Assembly: GCA_947491025.1 (NCBI GenBank)
Contig: CANLIC010000010.1
Span: forward strand, 1-64,000
Origin: Myxococcales bacterium
GTDB taxonomy: Bacteria > Myxococcota_A > UBA9042
Direction of reading: 5' to 3'
Length of the DNA stretch: 64,000 nucleotides
The notes under the pieces are model-generated. The model made no database searches. It was not told where the DNA came from and saw nothing but the letters and a program-made list of their open reading frames with translations. The number at the start of each line of letters is the position of its first letter. Position 1 is the stretch's first letter. Below, one piece after another: positions 35,331 through 46,430 of the stretch. Position numbers and translations under genes: made by a program.

Positions 35331-37039
35331 GGCGACTCCGGCGCCGAGACCCACTGCAGACCATCGGGATGGAGGCGATAGGTGGCCAGGCAGCGCGCGC
35401 AGGTCGCTGTCGCGGGCGCGCCGACAGCTAGCTCGTCCGCAACCGCTTCCACGTCGGCAGGCCGCAGCTCGAGGCGCTCGCCGCAGCGGCAAGCCCAGCC
35501 GATGGCGCGCGCCGGATTGCCGGCGTAGACGGCGTACGGTGGCACGTCGTGCGTCACCACCGCGCCCGCGCCGATAAGGGCGTACTCCCCGATGCTGTGG
35601 CCGCAGACGACGGTCGCGTTGGCGCCGATCGTCGCGCCGCGGCCGACCCGGGTGCGCTCATAGGCGTCGCGGCGCGAGACGCCGACGCGCGGCCGGCCGA
35701 CGTTGGTAAAGACCGCAGAGGGGCCGACGAAAACGCCGTCGCCGAGCTCGACGCCGTCGTACACCGAGACGTTGTTCTGCAGGCGCACGCCGTCGCCGAG
35801 CACAGCGCCGCCGGCGACGTGGCAGTTCTGGCCGAGCACGCAGTCGCGGCCGATGCGCGCCCCGGCCATGACGTGGCTGAAGTGCCACACCGCCGTCCCT
35901 GCGCCGAGGCTCGCGCCGTCGGCGACGATGGCGCTCGGGTGGATGCGCGTCCCAGCTGCACCGGTGGCTGCATCTGCGCCGGTGGCCGCGGCGGTCGCGG
36001 CGTGGCCAGCGCCGCCCTTCTCCAGCCCGCTGCCAGCGTGGCCGGGGACGACTGCGGCGCCGCGCAGGCCCAGGCTGCGCTCGGCTGCGTCGAGGACCGC
36101 CAGCACGCGCAGGCCCTCTTCGCCATCCGACGGCGGCACCGCGCTCGGATCGCGCAGCCAAAGCAGGAAGGCGTCGACCTCGCGGCCGAGCGGCTCGGTG
36201 TCGGCGCAGGCGACGGTCTCGGCCTCGGCACGCCTCGGCATCGGACGTCCGTCGCGCCACTCGACGCCGTGGCGGTAGAGCTGGAGCTTGTCGGCGCCCC
36301 GCGAGTCGTCGAACACGGCCATGCCGTCCTCGCCGACGACCACCAGCCGCTGCTCCTTGAAGGGGTGCAGCCACGACACGTAGATGTGGGCGGCGATACC
36401 GGAATCCCACTCCAGCAGCGTCATCGTGGTGTCAGCGACCTTGGGGTGCAGGAACGACGAGCCCTGAGCGATCACCCGCTCTGGCATGGCGCCGGTCAAG
36501 CGCAGCAGGACGGCCACATCGTGCGGCGCGAACGACCACAGGCTCGACTCCTCGCGGCGAAAGCGGCCGAGGTTCAGGCGGTGCGAGTACAGCGTGCGCA
36601 GGCGCCCAAGCGTGCCCTCGCGCACCAGCGCGGCCAGCGTCTCGACCGCCGGGTGGTAGTGCAGCAGGTGTCCAACCATCAAGCGCAGCCCGCGGGCACG
36701 GGCCAGGGCCACCAGCGTGCGGCCTTCGCTAAGGTCGAGCGTCAGGGGCTTCTCGACGAACACGTGCCGGCCGAGCTCGAGGTTCGCGCGCACCAGGGCG
36801 CCATGCCGCGCCGCCGGGGCAGCGATCACCACCGCCTGCAGGTCTGGGCAGGCGGCAGCGAGGGCGTCCATGTCTGGCAGCACCGCGACCGCCGGCCAAG
36901 CGCGCGCCGCCTCAGCCCGGGTCTGCGGATCGGGGTCGACGATCGCCGCCAGGGCGCCACGCTGAGCCAGGTTGCGCCCGAGGTTGCGCCCCCAAGGTCC
37001 ATAGCCGATCAGCGCTACGCTCGGTTGGCCGTGTTCCAA
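35327..37039 (-). CDS. Fused Gfo/Idh/MocA sugar dehydrogenase and LbH N-acetyltransferase (WbpB-WbpD-like)
   Basis: A 570-residue fusion. The start is TTG 37039, with AGAGGTG five bases upstream. Residues 1 to about 330 are an NAD-dependent oxidoreductase of the Gfo/Idh/MocA family: ALIGYGPWGRNLGRNLA dinucleotide fold, FVEKPLT (EKP at 96-98) and the LMVGHLLHYHPAVE strand. After an Ala/Gly linker (about 332-355) comes a left-handed beta-helix acetyltransferase (about 355-510) with hexapeptide runs (IHPSAIVADGASLG, IGRDCVLGQNCHVA, IGANATVVCGHSI). The C-terminus has a zinc-ribbon-like CRCGERL and CARC pair, as in WbpD-type proteins. It would carry out the 3-oxidation and 3-N-acetylation of a UDP-HexNAcA; the aminotransferase next to it supplies the step between. 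Confidence 0.85.
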   Translation of the reverse strand: MEHGQPSVALIGYGPWGRNLGRNLAQRGALAAIVDPDPQTRAEAARAWPAVAVLPDMDALAAACPDLQAVVIAAPAARHGALVRANLELGRHVFVEKPLTLDLSEGRTLVALARARGLRLMVGHLLHYHPAVETLAALVREGTLGRLRTLYSHRLNLGRFRREESSLWSFAPHDVAVLLRLTGAMPERVIAQGSSFLHPKVADTTMTLLEWDSGIAAHIYVSWLHPFKEQRLVVVGEDGMAVFDDSRGADKLQLYRHGVEWRDGRPMPRRAEAETVACADTEPLGREVDAFLLWLRDPSAVPPSDGEEGLRVLAVLDAAERSLGLRGAAVVPGHAGSGLEKGGAGHAATAAATGADAATGAAGTRIHPSAIVADGASLGAGTAVWHFSHVMAGARIGRDCVLGQNCHVAGGAVLGDGVRLQNNVSVYDGVELGDGVFVGPSAVFTNVGRPRVGVSRRDAYERTRVGRGATIGANATVVCGHSIGEYALIGAGAVVTHDVPPYAVYAGNPARAIGWACRCGERLELRPADVEAVADELAVGAPATATCARCLATYRLHPDGLQWVSAPESP

Positions 37040-37137
37040 GACACCTCTCTGCCGCCACGGGCGATCTTTCGCATTCCCCCTGGCACCCGACCCTGGTATC
37101 CTCGGCCCGATCGGGCAGGGGAGAGGACAAGGCCACC

Positions 37138-38151
37138 ATGATGCTCTCTGCGAAGCGACGCTGGCAACCTCGCCTCGGCCTAGCTCCCCGCATACTTCGC
37201 AGCCGCCGGGCTCTGCTCGGCTTGGCTTGCGTCACGGCCTGCGCCGTCCTTGGGGTGCCCCGCGGCGAGGCGGTGGCTGGGACGCTGTGCAAGGAATTCA
37301 CCCTCGATTGCCGCTTCGGCCAGGAGGTCGCAGGCTACGGCGATCGCGCATTGAAGGGCGATGCAGGCCTTCGGCGCAGGGTCCTGAACGCCAAAAACGC
37401 GTGCTCGGTGGTGAGGCTCAGCGAGAATCCCTTCGGATGCGACTGGCGCGCCACCGTGCGCGCGATGGGCGGCGGCGGCGGCGGCGGCGGCACCGGCGGC
37501 CGAGGCATCTACGACGCTCAGCCGGCGAGTGTGGGGGGGGGCGGGGTCGGCTTCGCCGCTGGTGCTCCGCCCGCGGTGGGAGCGGCGCAACAGGCCCCCA
37601 TTCAAGCGGCGCCTCCCGGTCCGACCGCCGCTCCCGGGCCGTGGTCGCCGCCGCCACGCCGCGATCCCGCCGGACGCCTCGGCACCACCCCGGCCCCGCT
37701 CGGCCCCAGCGCCGGCCAGGGCAACGCCCCGACCCAGCCACCCTCGGGCGGCCGCGCCCCGGACCGCGGGCCGCACCAGGAGGCCATCGAGGCCGCGGCG
37801 TCGCGCTATCAGATCCCCGCCGACCTCGTGCGGGCGGTGATTCAGGTCGAGAGTGGCTGGAACCCGCAGGCACAGTCTGTCGCTGGCGCGGTCGGGCTCA
37901 TGCAGCTGCTGCCCGAGACTGGGCGGGCGATGGGCGCGGAGGACCTCCGCGACGCGGCGCAGAACATCGCTGCCGGTACGCGCTTCTTGCGCCTGCTGGC
38001 CAATCGCTTCGACGGCGACCTCGTGAAGGTCCTCTCTGCCTACCACGCCGGCGGTACTCGGGTGCTGCGGCGCGAGGCCACCCCGTTTGCTGCCACGGAC
38101 TCGTACGTTCGCAAGGTGCTCGGCGTCTACTACGCGTTGCGGGACGGCTAG
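37138..38151 (+). CDS. Secreted lytic transglycosylase (SLT domain)
   Basis: A 337-residue protein from ATG 37138 (ATG 37141 follows directly). A signal peptide (ALLGLACVTACAVLGVPRGEAVA) precedes a Cys-containing domain (about 50-105) and a Gly- then Pro-rich linker (about 110-212). The C-terminal SLT domain (about 212-333) has catalytic Glu238 in VIQVESGWNPQAQS, GLMQLLPETG, and SAYHAGGTRVLRR, all family signatures. It would cleave peptidoglycan glycan strands in the periplasm with formation of 1,6-anhydro-muramic ends. The Cys-pair N-terminal domain may anchor or target it. The next gene starts five bases later, so they are probably co-transcribed. Confidence 0.88.
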   Translation: MMLSAKRRWQPRLGLAPRILRSRRALLGLACVTACAVLGVPRGEAVAGTLCKEFTLDCRFGQEVAGYGDRALKGDAGLRRRVLNAKNACSVVRLSENPFGCDWRATVRAMGGGGGGGGTGGRGIYDAQPASVGGGGVGFAAGAPPAVGAAQQAPIQAAPPGPTAAPGPWSPPPRRDPAGRLGTTPAPLGPSAGQGNAPTQPPSGGRAPDRGPHQEAIEAAASRYQIPADLVRAVIQVESGWNPQAQSVAGAVGLMQLLPETGRAMGAEDLRDAAQNIAAGTRFLRLLANRFDGDLVKVLSAYHAGGTRVLRREATPFAATDSYVRKVLGVYYALRDG

Positions 38152-38155
38152 GCGC

Positions 38156-41664
<3,509 letters not shown>

Positions 41665-41668
<4 letters not shown>

Positions 41669-43122
41669 CAGACGCCGCACGCCGGCGGTGGCCGCCGCCT
41701 CTCCGACCAGGCCCGCTGCGCGCCATCCGATCGGGCGCCATGGCGTTCTGCGCCGTTGCAGGGCTCCTCGCCTGCGACAAGCCCATCCCCTGCGTTGGCC
41801 AAGCCGACTGCCCACCGCATCTGGTCTGCAATGGCGGCCGCTGTACCCAGGGACTCGGCGCACAGGGCGACGCCGGCGGCGGCGCTGGCAACGGCGGCGC
41901 CGGCAGCGGCTGCGGCAACGCGCTGGCGCCGATCGGGCGTGGCTTTGCCGCCGCGACACCCTTCGATACCGGCCTGCTCATCGTTGGCGGCGACCCAGGC
42001 GCCTTGCCCTGCACCGCCGCGTCGCCGGCGCTGGCCGACGCAGCCGTGGTCGAGGCCTGCGGCGGCACACGCGCCGCGCCCGCGTTGCCGCCGCTGCCGA
42101 CGTCAGGTGGGCCCGGCGGGGGCGGCGCGGGCGGCCGACTTGGCGCGATGGCAGCCCGTCACCCGATCACCGCCGCCGTCTGGCTGGTCGGCGGTCGCGG
42201 CCATGCGCCAGACGGCGAGCCGACCGGGCAGGTCCTGCAGTGGCATGCGGGCGCCGCGGCCTGGCAGCCGGCGACCGCCGCCGTGACGCCGCGTAGCCAC
42301 GGCGGCATGGCCGCGACCACGACGCCGCCGGCCTTGTGGCTCTTCGGCGGCGACATCGGCCCCAACGGCACGCCCATCGCGACGTTCGAGCTGCGCCGCC
42401 TGCACGGCCAGGCGACGAGCTGGGAGCTTGTCGCCGCTGGCGGCCAAACGCCCGGTGCGCGGCGCAACTTTGGGTTCTGCAGCCTCGGCACGCGGCTGGC
42501 GCTCTTCGGCGGCGTCGACGCCACCGACGCCTTGCGCGCCGAAGTGCACGTCTTGCGCGGCGCAGACGCCACCTGGGCCATGGTGCCGACGCACGGCGCC
42601 GCGCCGAGCCCGCGCGCAGAAGCGGCCTTGGCCCCACTCGGCGCCGACGCGCTCATGGTGTTCGGTGGGCGCGACGACAAGGTGGGCGTGCGCAATGACC
42701 TCTGGCGGCTCGACCTCGCCACCGGCACGTGGACGCGGCTGAGGGCCGGCGATGCGGGGCAGGGCGGGTTGATCGACGAGCCTCCGGCGCTCGGCAACGA
42801 CCTGTGTCGCCCGCTGGCCACCGCCTCAGGAATCGATGCCGGTTCACCCGAACCCCGCCTCGGCGCCGCCTTGGGTCGCACCGACCTGGGCGCGCTGCTG
42901 CTCTTCGGCGGCCTCGGCCGCTGCGGCGCCCTGGCCGACCTGTGGCGGCTGCAGCCCGACGGCGCCTGGCTTCGGCTGCGCGGCGGCGGTGGCGCCTGTA
43001 CGCGTCGAGCCGTCACTTGTAGCTGGCTGTGCGCCGGTCTGGAGGCCAATCCAAGCGGCCCTGACGGCGGCGCCGGCGCAGATGTCGACGCCACGGTTGA
43101 AGACGCCGCCTCCGGCCCGTAG
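41665..43122 (+). CDS. Kelch-repeat beta-propeller lipoprotein
   Basis: GTG 41665 overlaps the upstream stop by four bases; 485 residues. The lipobox GLLAC (Cys37) is followed by a short Cys segment (CVGQADCPPHLVCNGGRC). The rest has Kelch blades with the typical paired Gly and a spaced Tyr/Trp: LLIVGGDPG, VWLVGGRGH, LWLFGGDIG, LALFGGVDATDA, LMVFGGRDDKVGVRNDLWRLD and LLLFGGLGRCG. Blade edges read TWAMVPTHG, TWTRLRAGD and AWLRLRGGG. The end is an acidic tail. Kelch propellers bind proteins or sugars; here it is exported and coupled to the preceding Cys-rich lipoprotein, suggesting an outer-surface complex. Confidence 0.85.
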
Positions 43123-43168
43123 CATGTCGCGACACCCGGGCACGGCATGCCGCGGAGGGAGTTCGACC

Positions 43169-43726
43169 ATGACGCAGCGATCTAGGCCCAACGGCACCGT
43201 CGGCGCCGCCGGCCCCATCGGGATCGTCGTCTTGGCGTTCGGCGCCTTGCTAGGCTGCGAAAGCGTTGGTGGCGACGCCGGTGCCGCCAACACCCGCACC
43301 GGCCCTTGGTGGCAGTGCCCGCCGGTCAAGAACGCCGCCGGCGCTGAGCACGGCAAGCCCTGCAAAGTCGGCGCCGACTGCGCCTACGGCCATTGCGTCG
43401 CAGGCTCTTTCTTGGCTGGCTACGACGCTGCGATTCGCATCTGCACCAAAAACAACGCCTGTGACGGCGTCGGCAGCAGCGAGACGGCGCCCTGCAGCGT
43501 CGACGACGCCGGCGGCCTGGCCTTCACGCCCGCCTTCGAGAAGTCGAAGTCAGGCGGCAACACGCTCCGTACCGGCGCCGAGCCCGCCAAGTTCTGCACC
43601 CTCTCCTGCGCCAGCGACGCCGCGTGCGAGGCCTGGAACCCTGAGATGCCGCATTGCATCAAGAGTTCCACAACTTATGTTTCGGTCGGCGCGGTCGGCG
43701 CTTGCGGCAAGGACCCGACGCGCTGA
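43169..43726 (+). CDS. Small Cys-containing lipoprotein of unknown function
   Basis: ATG 43169 has GGAGGG upstream; 185 residues. The signal sequence ends in lipobox LLGC (Cys31). The mature part has Cys residues spaced as in the other surface proteins here (WWQCPPVKN, CKVGADCAYGHCV, KNNACDG, FCTLSCASDAACEAW, GACGKDPTR), suggesting four to six disulfides. No repeat family or catalytic motif is visible. It follows the Kelch lipoprotein after 46 bases and could be the third member of that unit. Confidence 0.65.
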   Translation: MTQRSRPNGTVGAAGPIGIVVLAFGALLGCESVGGDAGAANTRTGPWWQCPPVKNAAGAEHGKPCKVGADCAYGHCVAGSFLAGYDAAIRICTKNNACDGVGSSETAPCSVDDAGGLAFTPAFEKSKSGGNTLRTGAEPAKFCTLSCASDAACEAWNPEMPHCIKSSTTYVSVGAVGACGKDPTR

Positions 43727-43869
43727 TTCCCGCTCCACCTCGGCGTTGCAACCGACCCGGCGACATGCGGGGCGTCTTCGCCCCAACCCATTGACGTGCT
43801 TGGATCGGCCGCTCGGCTGTGTTAGGCTTCGTTTGCAAAGTCGTGGATGATCCACGCCGGGAGTTCGCG

Positions 43870-45243
43870 TTGGACCTTCCTCCTTCTGCTTTGGACGGCG
43901 ACCAGCTGTGGTCTGTGGTCGCCGGCTTGACCTGCCTCGTCCTCTCCTTCGTGTTCTCGGGGTCCGAGACCGCCATCACCTCGATGGGCGAGCACAAGCT
44001 GCGCCGCCTCATCGACCAGAAGGTCGGCCCCACCGGTCTCTTCGAGCTCTGGCAGCGCGACCACTCCAAAGTCCTGACCTCGATCCTGGCCGGCAACACC
44101 CTGGTCAATATGCTGCTCTCGGCGATGGTCACGACGCTGACCTTGCAGACGGCCCCTACCGCCGCGAAGCCAAGCTGGTTCAGCGAGTGGATTGTCACGC
44201 TGTCTGTGGTGGCAGTGACCGTCATCGTGCTCATCGTCGGCGAGATCGTGCCCAAGACGCTGGCGAAGTCGCACCCGGAGTGGTTTCTGCGGCTGCTGTG
44301 GCTGGTGCATGGATTCCACCTTGCGACGCGCTGGCTGACCGCAGGGCTGACCTGGTTCTCCAAGACCCTCGTGCGGCTGCTCGGCGTCGACACCGATACG
44401 TCGGGCTTTGTCGTCACCGAGGAGCAGATCGAAGACATGGTCCGCATCGGCTCGGAGGAGGGCTCGATCGACGTCTCGCGCGGCGATCTGCTCAAGAACG
44501 TCTTTGATCTTTGGGACACCCCAATTCGCAATGTCATGACGCCGCGAACCGAAGTCGTCGGCATCCCAGGCACAGCCACGGCCGAGCAGATCCTGACCAT
44601 CGTCAAGGCCAACGGCTACTCGCGCTACCCGGTCTTCGGTGATGGACCCGACGATGTCCTCGGCATCTTCTACGCCAAGCAGCTGATCGAGGCCGAGGGC
44701 GAGGTGCGGGCAGGCCGCTTCGAGCTGCGGCGCCACGTGCGCAAGCCCTTGTTTGTGCCCGAGAATCAGAAGGCGAGCACGCTGCTGCAGACCTTCCGCG
44801 CCAAGGCGGTCCACGTCGCGGTCGTCGTCGATGAGCATGGCGGCACCGCCGGCATCGTCTCGCTCGAGGACATCCTCGAGGAGCTTGTCGGCGATATCTA
44901 TGATGAGTTCGACGAGATCGAGCCCCTGATCGTCGCCGACGGCGAGGACCGCTGGCTGGTCGACGGCGCCGCCGACATGCGGGCCGTCGCGCAGGCGGTG
45001 CGGGTCTCGGAGCCGGACGAAGACCAGGGCTTTTCGACCATGGCTGGCTACGTGCTGCACCACCTCGGCCGCATGCCGAGCGCGGGCGACGAGGTCATGG
45101 TCGACGGTCTCAAGATCATGGTGCTCGAGGTCGACGCTCGCAAGATCCGCCGGGTCGAGATTGTGCGCTTGCCGCCGCCAGGCAGCGTAGAGTCGTCGGC
45201 GGAGACCAACGAGCCCACGCCGATGCTCAGCAGCGTCGCTTAG
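43870..45243 (+). CDS. CNNM/CorC-type transporter (DUF21-CBS-CorC_HlyC)
   Basis: TTG 43870 is preferred, since GGGAG lies six bases upstream; a frame from GTG 43819 would add 17 residues. The 457-residue protein begins with a DUF21/CNNM membrane domain (about 10-175): FVFSGSETAITSMGEHKLRRL, LAGNTLVNMLLSAMVTTL and VLIVGEIVPKTLAKSHPE. Two CBS repeats follow (about 215-345), containing NVMTPRTEVVGI and DEHGGTAGIVSLEDILEELVGDI, then a CorC_HlyC domain to about 435 (MAGYVLHHLGRMPSAGDEV). Such proteins are linked to Mg2+/Co2+ efflux or homeostasis and bind nucleotides at the CBS pair. The name hemolysin is historical. It is convergent with the PEGA gene at 45484. Confidence 0.9.
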   Translation: MDLPPSALDGDQLWSVVAGLTCLVLSFVFSGSETAITSMGEHKLRRLIDQKVGPTGLFELWQRDHSKVLTSILAGNTLVNMLLSAMVTTLTLQTAPTAAKPSWFSEWIVTLSVVAVTVIVLIVGEIVPKTLAKSHPEWFLRLLWLVHGFHLATRWLTAGLTWFSKTLVRLLGVDTDTSGFVVTEEQIEDMVRIGSEEGSIDVSRGDLLKNVFDLWDTPIRNVMTPRTEVVGIPGTATAEQILTIVKANGYSRYPVFGDGPDDVLGIFYAKQLIEAEGEVRAGRFELRRHVRKPLFVPENQKASTLLQTFRAKAVHVAVVVDEHGGTAGIVSLEDILEELVGDIYDEFDEIEPLIVADGEDRWLVDGAADMRAVAQAVRVSEPDEDQGFSTMAGYVLHHLGRMPSAGDEVMVDGLKIMVLEVDARKIRRVEIVRLPPPGSVESSAETNEPTPMLSSVA

Positions 45244-45483
45244 GCCTAAACCGGCTGAAATTGGGTCGGTTCGGATGACCCATTGACCCGATCAGGCCGG
45301 TCCTGGTCTGTCGACGACGGTCGCAGCCACATGGCGCAGGCTCGAGAGGGCTCGACGAGTCTAGGAGCTTCGTGCCTTGCCAGGTGCCGTCCTGGGCGCG
45401 GCGATGGTCCTCGGATGATCGAGCGACCGCTGGGGCTTAGCAGGCCCTGCGACGACGCGATCCCGGCTTCGACGATAGGTGCC

Positions 45484-46284
45484 CTACGGCAGCGTCAGCG
45501 AGTGATTCGAGGCGGGCGGATCCACTTTGATCTCGCGCTGCGACAGCACGCCGAGCGTCACACCGCTCACGACGGCGGTGCCGATGGCGGTCCAGAACCA
45601 CCAGCGCCCGAGCAGGGAATCGTCCGACTTGACCACCGGCCCCGGCTGGTCGACGAGCTGAACGTCGAGGGAGATCTCCTCGCCCGCGACGACCTCGATG
45701 GTGCGGGTGTCGGTGCGCTTGCCAGCGGCGGCGACCTGCAGCTGGTGCTTGCCGGCCTCGACGTCGCCGTCGAAGGGCGTGACGCCGATCGGCTTGCCGT
45801 TGAGCAGGATGTTGGCGCGGCGCACGTTGCAGGCGACCTTGAGCACGCCGCCTGACGGCACGAGGTCCGCTTCGATCTCGCGCTCTTCGCCGGCGCTCAG
45901 CTTCACGGTCTCGACGAAGGTGCCGAAGCCACGCTTCTGCAGGCGCACGACGTGGGAGACTCCAGGCGAGAGCTCCAGGGGCTCGGCCAGCGGCACCGTG
46001 CCGACCTCCTGATCGTCGAGGATCACCGTGGCGCCGCGCGTCAGGCTGGCGATGGTCAGGCGCCCAGGCCCCTCGCCGCGCTTGGGCTTGCTGCGCGCGT
46101 GCGCCACCTGGGGCATCAGGGACGCGGCCGCGGCGATGCAGCCGATTCCTGCGGCGCCGAGGGCCTGCGCCAACGGCCAGGCGGTGGGGCCGAGCGGGGC
46201 GGTCGGGGCGAGCGCGCAAAGAAGCGCAGCGACCAGGCGGCGCGGCGCTGCGTTGCGTGCGCGAGTCGTTCGTGGCGCGGCCAT
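45484..46284 (-). CDS. PEGA-domain protein with C-terminal TM segment
   Basis: ATG 46284 has GGAGG five bases upstream; 266 residues. An N-terminal hydrophobic region (about 16-60) acts as export signal. Two PEGA-type units follow at about 74-140 (GRLTIASLTRGATVILDDQEVGTVPL) and 145-215 (GGVLKVACNVRRANILLNGKPIGVTPF), each with the characteristic Gly/Pro loop. One TM segment lies at about 230-248 (WWFWTAIGTAVVSGVTLGVL). Most of it is outside the cytoplasm. It lies downstream of the transglutaminase gene after 146 bases, all on the minus strand, and may share regulation. Confidence 0.7.
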   Translation of the reverse strand: MAAPRTTRARNAAPRRLVAALLCALAPTAPLGPTAWPLAQALGAAGIGCIAAAASLMPQVAHARSKPKRGEGPGRLTIASLTRGATVILDDQEVGTVPLAEPLELSPGVSHVVRLQKRGFGTFVETVKLSAGEEREIEADLVPSGGVLKVACNVRRANILLNGKPIGVTPFDGDVEAGKHQLQVAAAGKRTDTRTIEVVAGEEISLDVQLVDQPGPVVKSDDSLLGRWWFWTAIGTAVVSGVTLGVLSQREIKVDPPASNHSLTLP

Positions 46285-46430
46285 CGTTACCTCCAGCACC
46301 CGGCGTGCCTTTGCGCTGCCCTTCGCGACAGCAGCGCACAGGCGTGCGCGCGCGGGCCGCGGGCACTCTCGCCGCCTGTCAGTGTCGCTGCCCCGCGTGG
46401 TGGGCGCAAGGTCCGCCCGACTGGCGGTGT

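Noticed and set aside
45262..45282. Possible hairpin TGGGTC...GACCCA after the CNNM gene as a terminator
   Set aside because: The stem is only six pairs with a nine-base loop and no T-tract, so support is too weak.
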